From Streptomyces regalis (GTDB lineage: Bacteria > Actinomycetota > Actinomycetes > Streptomycetales > Streptomycetaceae), in NCBI RefSeq assembly GCF_001509475.1, contig NZ_LLZG01000113.1, forward strand, positions 1 to 7,456: DNA of 7,456 nucleotides, in the 5' to 3' direction. Under the pieces are notes generated by a model. It ran no database searches and was not told the DNA's origin. It saw only the letters and a list, made by a program, of their open reading frames with translations. Of the stretch, positions 1 to 5,413 are shown piece by piece (positions within the stretch are counted from its first letter, which is position 1; each line of letters begins with the position of its first letter). Both the position numbers and the translations under genes were made by a program.

Positions 1-951
1 GGCGTCGGCGTAGGCGGGGTCGGGGACTGCCTGGGCGGGGACGCCGACCATGGGGGCCGCCGGGACGAGGGCGGCGCCGGCCGTCGGGGCCCCCGGGACC
101 AGGGCGCCGGAGCCAGGAGGCGCAGGCACGGGCACGCCGGGAACCGCAGGCGCCGCCTGCGCGGGCATGCCATGGGCCGACGCCGGGACGGCAGCGCCCG
201 GGGCCGGGTTCGGTACCGGAGCGGGTGCGCCGGCTGCCGGGGCCGCGGCTGCTGACGGCACGGGCGTGTGCGCCGGTGGTGTCGGCGCCGGTACAGCCGT
301 CCCGTGCGCGGGCGTGGTCGCCGGGTGCTGGACCGGCGGAGCGGGCGCCCAGGGGCCGGGCTCGCCGTAGGGCGGGGTGCTGTAGGGGTCGGGGTCGTGG
401 AGGGGCTTGGGGCGTTCGTCGACGGGCTCTGCGACAGGGGCGGCGCCGTCGGCGGGCACCGCGGGGACAGCGACCGCACCCTCGACGGACTCCGCGCCGC
501 CAGTGCCGGCGTCGGCTACGGGCCCCACGGCTGCGGCACCGGCAGCATCGGCACCCCCCGCGACCGCGTCAGCCTCACCCGCAGCCGGGACGGACGCAGG
601 CGCCCCAACCGGCCGCGCCAGCTCAAAGTCGCCGCCAGTGGAAGCCACGTCACCACCACTGCCGCTCACCGCAGGCCGAGGCAGCTCGAAGTCACCCTCG
701 GCCGAAGCCGCGACGTCGGACGCGCGCGGGGTGGGCAGGGCCAGCTCGAAGTCGCCGTCGGCGTTCGCGTCACCACCGCGCCCGCGCTCACCGGTGTCGT
801 CAGCCGCCGCGCGCTCGGCCGCGTCCGATGCGCCGGGCACCGTCCCGCTCATCTCGTCCGGCGACGGCTCGGCGTCCTCCGCCCGGGCCGAAGGACCCTG
901 CGGCCGGGGCCGGTTCCACCACTTCGCCTTCGCGGGCTTCCCCTCGTTCAT
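1..951 (-). CDS. HtrA/DegP-like trypsin-family serine protease, N-terminal part only (runs off left edge)
   Basis: Open on the minus strand from an ATG at 951-949 to the window edge, giving 317 residues. An AGGAAG ribosome site lies at 958-963, 6 bases before the start. The visible part is a long, disordered, Ala/Pro/Gly-rich cytoplasmic-type leader. A basic start contains a Trp-Trp pair (residues 11-12), and a GDFEL motif appears three times (66-70, 86-90, 107-111). An acidic to Pro/Ala linker and a Tyr/Pro-rich block (about 180-208, with HDPDPY and GPWAP) follow, then low-complexity Pro-Ala sequence. No transmembrane, trypsin or PDZ domain has been reached, so the protease call rests on similarity of this leader to remembered Streptomyces HtrA-like proteins and on its place after sigE and rseA, as in mycobacteria. 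Such proteases degrade or refold damaged envelope proteins. It has its own candidate ECF promoter at 988-1015. Without the catalytic domain the exact protein remains an inference. Confidence 0.8.
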   Translation of the reverse strand, partial: MNEGKPAKAKWWNRPRPQGPSARAEDAEPSPDEMSGTVPGASDAAERAAADDTGERGRGGDANADGDFELALPTPRASDVAASAEGDFELPRPAVSGSGGDVASTGGDFELARPVGAPASVPAAGEADAVAGGADAAGAAAVGPVADAGTGGAESVEGAVAVPAVPADGAAPVAEPVDERPKPLHDPDPYSTPPYGEPGPWAPAPPVQHPATTPAHGTAVPAPTPPAHTPVPSAAAAPAAGAPAPVPNPAPGAAVPASAHGMPAQAAPAVPGVPVPAPPGSGALVPGAPTAGAALVPAAPMVGVPAQAVPDPAYADA

Positions 952-987
952 GCTCTGCTTCCTGCTCGCTGCTGACCGTTGCCCGAG

Positions 988-1015
988 TAGGACGCTTCGC
1001 TCTCCGCCGCGTTCC
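988..1015 (-). promoter_or_regulatory. Candidate ECF sigma-dependent promoter of the htrA-like gene
   Basis: On the minus strand a GGAAC -35 box (1011-1015) is followed after 17 bases by GTCCTA (993-988), or after 16 bases by CGTC. This fits the GGAAC / CGTC(NNA) pattern reported for Streptomyces SigE-type ECF promoters. The predicted transcript start, near 981, leaves a short leader of about 30 bases before the ATG at 951. Position and spacing are good. Which ECF sigma factor uses it is not determined by the sequence. Confidence 0.6.
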
Positions 1016-1022
1016 AGGAGAA

Positions 1023-1034
1023 ACGGTCGACCGT
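1023..1034. promoter_or_regulatory. 12-bp perfect palindrome upstream of the htrA-like promoter
   Basis: ACGGTCGACCGT equals its own reverse complement over all 12 bases. It begins 8 bases upstream of the GGAAC -35 box at 1011-1015, a usual position for an activator or repressor operator. No known regulator is recognised from the sequence. Confidence 0.4.
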
Positions 1035-1068
1035 CATCCCGCAGCCCGCGGAGACGACTGCCTACTCA

Positions 1069-1090
1069 ACCTGCGCTGTACCTGCGCTGT
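1069..1090. repeat. Perfect 2 x 11-bp tandem direct repeat
   Basis: ACCTGCGCTGT occurs twice back to back (1069-1079 and 1080-1090) with no mismatch. It lies about 55 bases upstream of the candidate promoter of the htrA-like gene. A period of 11 bp places both copies on the same DNA face, as in binding sites of OmpR/PhoP-type response regulators. Mycobacterial sigE-htrA regions are controlled by such a regulator (MprA), but this sequence is not a recognised MprA box. Confidence 0.55.
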
Positions 1091-1204
1091 CGCGCTCAAG
1101 TCACCTCAGAAACCGGCGACTTCGTGCTACCTCCCCCATCCGGCACGCGGCGTCAACAGCGGCCGCGGTTCATCGACTCCGCGTCCGGCCCACAGCCACG
1201 GCGC

Positions 1205-1241
1205 GCGGCCCACCCCGGATTCAATCAGGTTCGTGGGCCGC
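1205..1241 (-). terminator. Hairpin between the anti-sigma gene and the htrA-like gene
   Basis: GCGGCCCAC (1205-1213) pairs perfectly with GTGGGCCGC (1233-1241) around a 19-base loop. It lies 15 bases beyond the anti-sigma stop codon. No U-tract follows, which is common for Streptomyces terminators. It may end or attenuate the sigE-rseA transcript before the protease gene, or may serve as a processing site. Confidence 0.45.
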
Positions 1242-1256
1242 TGCGCAGAGGCCGGG

Positions 1257-2228
1257 TCAGCGGCCGGTGGAGGGAGAGGTGGAGGGGGATGACGTCGCGT
1301 CGGGGACGGGTGCGGCGAGCAGGTCGGGCGTCGCTGCGGTCTCGGGGGTCGTGGACCATGCGGTCAGGGCGAGCGGCGGGGTCGCGCTGAGCGGGCGTAT
1401 CAACGGGGACATGGCGGCCGCGCCGGCCACCACGGGCGCCGTCAGGGTGTGCATGTCCTGGTCGGCGGGCTGGGCCGGCATCCCGGGCAGGAGGGGGGCC
1501 GACACCTCGGTCGGGGCGGCCGGGGTGTCGAGCGTCCGCTCGCCCTGCCCCTGGGCGAGCAGCGGGCCGGATCCGCGGCGGCGCTGGTTCTCGGGTGCCG
1601 TCGCGGCGCCGGTGCCCTGCGTCCGGGCCGGTGTCACATTGCTGCCGCCCGAGCCACCGCGCGCCTCCGCGTCGGTCGGCGCACTCGACGTGACACCGCC
1701 CAGCGCGATCGCGGCCAGCGACACCGCGCCCGCCGCGACGAACGCGAACCGCATACGGGAGGACCCGGAGCGATCGGCGTCAGGACGCCCCACGGGGTGG
1801 GTGCGGAAGCCACGGTCCGAGGCGGGGAGCCCCGGGGCATGCGGACGGGAGGGGACGTACCCGAACTCGAAACGGTCGCTCCGCTTCACACCGAACACAC
1901 CGGTGGCACCCGGCCGCCCGGTCAGTCCGCCGAATCCTCCCCCGCCCAGCGGCGAGCCGCCGCCGTCCAGGTCACCTCCCCCGGGGAGGCCCTGAAGGCG
2001 GGCCAGGAAACTCTCGGAGGGAGGCGGCGGGGCCGCCTCCGCGAAGACGTTCTTCAGCCGGCGCTGGGCGTCGACCTCGGCCTTGCACTTGGCGCAGGTC
2101 GCCAGGTGGGCCAGGACGCGCTCACGCGTCTCATGACCGAGCTCTCCGTCGACGAGGGCGGAGAGTCGGTCTCCCAGGTGCTGCTCGGCCAGGAGCCGTT
2201 CTGCGGGGTTGGGTCGAGAGCCACTCAC
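1257..2228 (-). CDS. rseA: RseA-like zinc-finger anti-sigma factor, membrane anchored
   Basis: 323 residues starting at a GTG (2228-2226) that overlaps the sigma-factor TGA in the sequence GTGA. This indicates translational coupling and fixes the start, although the frame stays open far upstream. The N-terminal anti-sigma domain (about 10-60) carries the ZAS zinc motif His41-x3-Cys45-x2-Cys48, the signature of anti-sigma factors that clasp ECF sigma factors. A Gly-rich linker (about 82-105) follows, then basic residues and one hydrophobic segment (about 160-179) that should cross the membrane. A roughly 140-residue Ala/Pro/Thr-rich tail is probably outside the cell. The expected role is to hold the co-encoded sigma factor inactive until envelope stress or oxidation releases it. 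The adjacent protease could cut the exposed tail, which is an inference. The family is clear. The name rseA follows the mycobacterial order sigE-rseA-htrA. Confidence 0.87.
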   Translation of the reverse strand: MSGSRPNPAERLLAEQHLGDRLSALVDGELGHETRERVLAHLATCAKCKAEVDAQRRLKNVFAEAAPPPPSESFLARLQGLPGGGDLDGGGSPLGGGGFGGLTGRPGATGVFGVKRSDRFEFGYVPSRPHAPGLPASDRGFRTHPVGRPDADRSGSSRMRFAFVAAGAVSLAAIALGGVTSSAPTDAEARGGSGGSNVTPARTQGTGAATAPENQRRRGSGPLLAQGQGERTLDTPAAPTEVSAPLLPGMPAQPADQDMHTLTAPVVAGAAAMSPLIRPLSATPPLALTAWSTTPETAATPDLLAAPVPDATSSPSTSPSTGR

Positions 2229-2995
2229 GCGGTCGCGCCCCCTCCCCCCAGTGCGGCCACCCGCGGCACGAAGGAGCGGCGCTCGGCGCGCGCCTCCGGC
2301 GAACGGTGGGCAAGGGCCTTGCGCAGCTGCGAGCGGCCGCGGTGGATACGGGACCGGACGGTGCCGAGCTTGACGCCCAGGGTCGCGGCGATCTCCTCGT
2401 ACGACAGTCCTTCGATGTCGCACAGGACGACCGCGGCGCGGAACTCGGGCGCGAGCGTGTCGAGGGCCTGCTGGACGTCCGCGTCGAAGTGCGCGTCGTG
2501 GAAGACCTGCTGCGGCGTGGGCTCCTTGCTGGGCAGCCGCTCGGCCGCGTCGTCGCCCAGCGCGTCGAAACGGATGCGCTGCTTGCGGCGGACCATGTCC
2601 AGGAAGAGGTTCGTGGTGATGCGGTGCAGCCAGCCCTCGAAGGTGCCCGGCGTGTACGTCGACAGGGAGCGGAAGACGCGGACGAAGACCTCCTGGGTGA
2701 GGTCCTCGGCGTCGTGCTGGTTGCCCGTCAGGCGGTAGGCCAGGCGGTAGACACGGCCGCTGTGCGTGCTGACGATCTCCTCCCACGTGGGCGGAGTCCA
2801 CGCCTGCCCGTCCGCGTCGGTGGAGAAGGTCGCGGTCTGGGCGTAGTCGCCGGCGTGGCTGTGGTCAGCGTTGTCGTTCACGGATTTCGGCCTGCCCGCC
2901 GACCCGAGAAAGCGCCGCAGCACTCCTCCCCGATCCACAGGCGCAGCCGCACCTCCCCTGTCGGCTCTGGTGGTGTCCAGTGGAGCCCCTACCAT
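2225..2995 (-). CDS. sigE: ECF RNA polymerase sigma factor, mycobacterial SigE type
   Basis: 256 residues. Region 2 (about 76-140) contains [20 protein letters not shown] and the [19 protein letters not shown] core that binds RNA polymerase and the -10 element. Region 4 (about 172-228) contains the [19 protein letters not shown] helix-turn-helix that reads the -35 element. Both are almost identical to M. tuberculosis SigE as I remember it. The ATG at 2995-2993 is preferred because GAGG lies 5 bases before it and codons further upstream (AGA TCA AAT TCT CGT AAA) do not look like Streptomyces coding sequence. A GTG at 2881-2879 (residue 39) is an alternative start with a weak ribosome site. The N-terminal 70 residues are variable and disordered. 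The stop overlaps the anti-sigma start. A GGGAAC/CGTT promoter candidate upstream suggests autoregulation. The protein should direct the cell-envelope and surface-stress response. It is not the orthologue of the gene called sigE with the CseBC system in S. coelicolor, so the symbol is ambiguous. Confidence 0.9.
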   Translation of the reverse strand: MVGAPLDTTRADRGGAAAPVDRGGVLRRFLGSAGRPKSVNDNADHSHAGDYAQTATFSTDADGQAWTPPTWEEIVSTHSGRVYRLAYRLTGNQHDAEDLTQEVFVRVFRSLSTYTPGTFEGWLHRITTNLFLDMVRRKQRIRFDALGDDAAERLPSKEPTPQQVFHDAHFDADVQQALDTLAPEFRAAVVLCDIEGLSYEEIAATLGVKLGTVRSRIHRGRSQLRKALAHRSPEARAERRSFVPRVAALGGGGATA

Positions 2996-3143
2996 AGCCA
3001 CCTCGCCCGTTAGCTCCGGATAAGCGGTTTTACGAGAATTTGATCTGGGCTGACACGGCTGGTGCGCCTGCGTCAGCACTTGCTCGCGGCCCTGCTCGTC
3101 GTCGTGATCCAACTGTGTCCCCCCGCTCGTCTTCCCACCCCTC

Positions 3144-3172
3144 TAAACGCCTGGTCCCATCTGCGGGTTCCC
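3144..3172 (-). promoter_or_regulatory. Candidate SigE-type ECF promoter of sigE-rseA
   Basis: On the minus strand GGGAAC (3172-3167) is followed after 17 bases by CGTTTA (3149-3144). GGGAAC with CGTT is the consensus described for M. tuberculosis SigE, so the sigma factor may transcribe its own gene. The predicted start near 3137 leaves about 140 bases of leader before the ATG at 2995. The -35 box is embedded in the inverted repeat GCGGG-TT-CCCGC (3163-3174). Confidence 0.6.
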
Positions 3173-3224
3173 GCCACCAACGGATACAGTCACGCCCAGG
3201 CAACCACGGGGACAGGAGAGGGCC

Positions 3225-3857
3225 ATTACCGGCAACCGGCAGACGAGCTGGGCGTTCGCCGACGCCTACGTCGCCGAGGACGAAGTCCTGCGCTGGGCCC
3301 GGGACCGGGCCCGTGATGCGGGGCTGCGCTCGGTGTCGCCCGGCACGGGCGCCGCGCTGCGTTTGCTGGCCGCCTCGGTGGACGCGAAGGCGGTGGCGGA
3401 GATCGGCACCGGCACCGGCGTCTCCGGTATCCACCTCCTGCACGGCATGCGCCCCGACGGCGTCCTGACGACCGTGGACCCCGAACCGGAGCACCAGCAG
3501 TTCGCCCGCCAGGCCTTCCGCGCCTCCGGCTTCGCCAGCAACCGCGCCCGCTTCATCCCGGGCCGCGCCCTGGACGTCCTGCCCCGCCTCGCGGACGCCG
3601 GTTACGACCTCGTCTTCTGTGACGGCGACCGGCTGGAGTTCCTCGACTATCTCGCTGAATCGTTGCGCCTGCTGCGTCCGGGTGGCCTCGTCGTCTTCGA
3701 GGGCGTCTTCGCCAACGGCCGCACGGTGGACTCGGGCCCGCAGCCCACGGAAGTCATACGCATCCGGGAGCTGCTGCGCGCGGTGCGGGAGAGCCAGGAG
3801 CTGGTGCCGTCGCTGCTGCCGGTCGGGGACGGGCTGCTGTGCGCCGTCAAGCGATGA
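3225..3857 (+). CDS. Class I SAM-dependent O-methyltransferase (Rv1220c-like), probable ATT start
   Basis: 210 residues if begun at the ATT at 3225. The first ordinary start codon in frame is GTG 3333, which would remove 36 residues that include a conserved-looking helix (SWAFADAYVAEDEVLRWAR, about 8-26) alignable with the N-terminus of mycobacterial Rv1220c. AGGAG (3214-3218) sits 6 bases before the ATT, and no ATG, GTG or TTG lies in frame between the upstream stop at 3144-3146 and 3333. The SAM-binding motif I is E59-IGTGTG-65, with acidic Asp85 for the ribose. The later FCDGD (131-135) and LRPGGLVVFEG (150-160) replace the DADK and DN metal-binding motifs of cation-dependent catechol-type methyltransferases, so the metal site is probably lost. 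The substrate is unknown. The gene diverges from sigE, a neighbourhood shared with mycobacteria, and converges on DUF3117 across a strong hairpin. Confidence 0.83.
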   Translation: MTGNRQTSWAFADAYVAEDEVLRWARDRARDAGLRSVSPGTGAALRLLAASVDAKAVAEIGTGTGVSGIHLLHGMRPDGVLTTVDPEPEHQQFARQAFRASGFASNRARFIPGRALDVLPRLADAGYDLVFCDGDRLEFLDYLAESLRLLRPGGLVVFEGVFANGRTVDSGPQPTEVIRIRELLRAVRESQELVPSLLPVGDGLLCAVKR

Positions 3858-3912
3858 CCGTTCGGCCGACCGTACGTCATGGGCTTACTGCTGAGGCGCC
3901 GTACTGAAGAAG

Positions 3913-3950
3913 CAGCGACCCCGGCACCATGTGCGATGCCGGGGTCGCTG
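3913..3950. terminator. Strong bidirectional terminator hairpin between convergent genes
   Basis: CAGCGACCCCGGCA (3913-3926) pairs with TGCCGGGGTCGCTG (3937-3950) in a perfect 14-bp stem with a 10-base loop. It lies between the convergent ends of the methyltransferase (3857) and DUF3117 (3970) genes. Read on the minus strand it is followed by the pyrimidine-rich CTTCTTCAG. Read on the plus strand there is no T-run. It probably terminates both transcripts. Confidence 0.85.
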
Positions 3951-3969
3951 AAAGGTAAGGGTCGCTGCG

Positions 3970-4137
3970 TCAGCCGACGACCTTCTTGAGGGCGTCGCCG
4001 AGCGCGTCGGCCTCGTCAGGGGTCAGCTCGACGACGAGCCGACCGCCGCCTTCGAGCGGAACGCGCATGACGATGCCCCGCCCCTCCTTGGTCACCTCGA
4101 GCGGGCCATCACCCGTCCGCGGCTTCATGGCCGCCAT
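3970..4137 (-). CDS. DUF3117 family small protein (Rv1211-like)
   Basis: 55 residues of unknown function, beginning MAAMKPRTGDGPLEVTKEG and ending in an acidic then basic helix (LTPDEADALGDALKKVVG). This is nearly identical to actinobacterial DUF3117 proteins as I remember them, including Rv1211 of M. tuberculosis. The start at ATG 4137-4135 is chosen because the family begins here and GGAAGGGG lies about 7 bases upstream. The frame stays open to 4236, but that stretch looks like leader. No signal peptide, membrane segment, cysteine or catalytic motif is visible. The central beta-rich GRGIVMRVPLEGGGRLVVEL suggests a compact fold. It is transcribed alone here, divergently from the enoyl-CoA hydratase-like gene. 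I cannot assign a role. Confidence 0.9.
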   Translation of the reverse strand: MAAMKPRTGDGPLEVTKEGRGIVMRVPLEGGGRLVVELTPDEADALGDALKKVVG

Positions 4138-4250
4138 GCTCGTTCCCCTTCCTGAAACCAGCTCATAGTCAAAGCCGACGGCCCCATGGAGGGCACGCGC
4201 GTCTGGCATGAGACACGCGACACCGGCATCGAACACATTGCTTCCAAGCC

Positions 4251-4281
4251 ATTATCCCGCATCTCAGGACCCGATGACCAA
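4251..4281 (-). promoter_or_regulatory. Weak promoter candidate for the DUF3117 gene
   Basis: On the minus strand GATAAT (4256-4251) resembles a housekeeping -10 element. Upstream, TTGGTC (4281-4276) lies 19 bases away and TGGTCA 18 bases away, so the -35 match is poor. Use of this promoter would give a leader of roughly 105 bases before the ATG at 4137. Confidence 0.3.
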
Positions 4282-4381
4282 CATCAGTCGGCATCGCTTG
4301 GGCAACGCGCGCGAGCAAAACCACTCAATTCGGCGATGTGACTGCGATACTGCGCCACCGCACGCGCTTCGGCCGAACGTA

Positions 4382-4420
4382 ACCGGACACGAATTCTTTG
4401 ACGCAGGTCACACGTCCGGT
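4382..4420 (+). promoter_or_regulatory. TTGACG box flanked by inverted repeats upstream of the hydratase-like gene
   Basis: ACCGGAC (4382-4388) and GTCCGGT (4414-4420) are perfect inverted copies centred 32 bp apart, about three helical turns. Between them lie TTGACG (4398-4403), a good -35 hexamer, and the smaller inverted repeat TGAC-N4-GTCA (4399-4410). A convincing -10 element at the right distance is missing, so the promoter itself is uncertain. The paired half-sites look like an operator for a dimeric repressor such as a TetR or GntR protein. Confidence 0.4.
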
Positions 4421-4512
4421 CAGAGCCGTTGTCGGTGATCTCCGCCATGCTGTCCTTCAGACAAGTGCGTACCGACGAGTACGCCGAGCTGCGACACCGG
4501 AGGGGATACGCC

Positions 4513-5316
4513 ATGGCCGACACCGTGCTCTACGAGGTGAGCGACGGGCTCGCGACGATCACGCTGAACCGCCCCGAGGCGATGAACGCGTTGAACATCG
4601 AGACCAAGGTCGCCCTGCGGGACGCGGTCCAGGCTGCGGCGGGCGACGACGCCGTACGGGCCGTGCTGCTGACCGCGGCCGGGGAGCGGGCGTTCTGCGT
4701 GGGCCAGGACCTGAAGGAGCACATCGGGCTGCTGGTCTCCGACCGGGAGACCGGGTCGGGGCAGACGATGAGCACGGTGCGGGAGCATTACAACCCGATC
4801 GTCACTGCGCTTACGTCCATGTCGAAGCCGGTGGTGGCCGGGGTGAACGGGGTCGCCGCCGGGGCGGGGTTCGGGTTCGCGTTGGCCGCGGACTATCGGG
4901 TCGTGGCGGATACGGCGGCCTTCAACACGTCGTTCGCGGGGGTCGCGCTGACCGCCGACTCGGGTATCTCGTGGACGCTGCCGCGGGTCGTCGGCCCGGG
5001 GCGCGCCGCGGACCTGCTCCTCTTCCCGCGGAGCATCAAGGCGCAGGAAGCGTACGAGCTGGGGATCGCGAACCGGGTTGTGCCTGCTGGTGAGCTGCAC
5101 GAAGAGGCCGCGAAGGTGGCGCGGGCGCTCGCCGAGGGGCCGACGGTGGCGTATGGGGCGATCAAGGAGGCGATGGCGTTCGGGCTGTCGCACTCCTTGG
5201 AGGAGACCTTGGAGAAGGAGGACGATCTGCAGACGCGGGCGGGGTCTTCTGAGGACCATGCGATCGCTGTGCAGGCCTTTGTGAACAAGGAGAAGCCGAA
5301 GTATTTGGGTCGATGA
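4513..5316 (+). CDS. Enoyl-CoA hydratase/isomerase (crotonase) family protein, PaaG-like
   Basis: 267 residues. The ATG at 4513 has GGAGGGG 7 bases before it, and the protein begins at the usual crotonase strand (MADTVLYEV), so the open upstream frame is not used. Crotonase landmarks are LNRPEAMNAL (18-27), the first oxyanion segment AFCVGQDL (60-67), and VNGVAAGAGFGFALAAD (111-127) with the second oxyanion glycine. Aligned with rat enoyl-CoA hydratase, catalytic Glu144 is replaced by Gly121 and Glu164 by Phe141, so ordinary hydration of enoyl-CoA is unlikely. Asp149 (TADSG) matches the aspartate of PaaG-type isomerases (PDxGG), which isomerise ring or double-bond positions in acyl-CoA intermediates such as those of phenylacetate breakdown. 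Overall motifs, including YNP (93-95), also resemble PaaG. No other phenylacetate gene is adjacent, so the substrate is open. Transcription is monocistronic, converging on tag. Confidence 0.9.
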   Translation: MADTVLYEVSDGLATITLNRPEAMNALNIETKVALRDAVQAAAGDDAVRAVLLTAAGERAFCVGQDLKEHIGLLVSDRETGSGQTMSTVREHYNPIVTALTSMSKPVVAGVNGVAAGAGFGFALAADYRVVADTAAFNTSFAGVALTADSGISWTLPRVVGPGRAADLLLFPRSIKAQEAYELGIANRVVPAGELHEEAAKVARALAEGPTVAYGAIKEAMAFGLSHSLEETLEKEDDLQTRAGSSEDHAIAVQAFVNKEKPKYLGR

Positions 5317-5340
5317 GCTCGGGGCGGTAGCGCCGTCGGG

Positions 5341-5413
5341 GGCTGCGGGTTCGTTGTGGTTGATCGCGCCCACGCGGCGGAGCCGCCTATCGATAGAGCC
5401 CCGCGCCCCTTAC
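5341..5413. repeat. Dispersed Streptomyces intergenic repeat with hairpin and palindrome
   Basis: From about 5341 to 5413 the sequence begins GGCTGCGGGTTCGTTGTGG and ends CCCCGCGCCCCTTA. I recognise these as the two ends of a repeat found many times between genes in Streptomyces genomes. The middle holds the hairpin GCGGC-GGA-GCCGC (5374-5386) and a perfect 10-bp palindrome CTATCGATAG (5387-5396). It sits between the convergent ends of the hydratase-like gene and tag, a place suited to a bidirectional terminator. Its right edge supplies the TAA stop of tag (5412-5410). The ends are approximate. Confidence 0.65.

Larger units (their letters stand above)
4138..4512. other. 375-base divergent intergenic region, AT-richer than its surroundings
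   Basis: This spacer separates the starts of DUF3117 (minus) and the enoyl-CoA hydratase-like gene (plus). Around 4225-4400 it is clearly less GC-rich than the flanking genes. It holds a GATAAT -10 candidate for DUF3117, a 10-bp palindrome TTCGGCCGAA (4368-4377), a TTGACG box with nested inverted repeats (4382-4420), and the GGAGGGG ribosome site of the downstream gene (4499-4505). No convincing gene is seen. The short open frames here lack ribosome sites and normal codon bias. Confidence 0.6.

Noticed and set aside
50..370. Gly/Ala-rich 106-residue plus-strand frame that might look like a PE/PPE-like or collagen-like protein
   Set aside because: It is the antisense shadow of the Pro/Ala-rich protease leader.
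225..1390. Long plus-strand open frames opposite the protease gene and the 952-1256 gap
   Set aside because: They are by-products of very high GC. Compositions are Arg/Pro/Ala-rich with no recognisable domain or ribosome site, while the minus strand has the coherent leader.
2229..2801. Upstream extension of the anti-sigma reading frame to 2801
   Set aside because: It overlaps the well-conserved sigma-factor coding sequence in another frame. The GTG at 2228 in the GTGA overlap and the family N-terminus fix the start.
2996..3112. N-terminal extension of the sigma factor from a TTG at 3112
   Set aside because: The last half of this stretch uses AT-rich codons unlike Streptomyces genes, and ATG 2995 has a good ribosome site.
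4208..4438. 76-residue plus-strand open frame between DUF3117 and the hydratase-like gene
   Set aside because: No ribosome site, no third-position GC bias, and it lies in the AT-richer divergent promoter region.
4429..4512. 28-residue N-terminal extension of the hydratase-like protein from TTG 4429
   Set aside because: No family match in the extension and a clear GGAGGGG site before ATG 4513.
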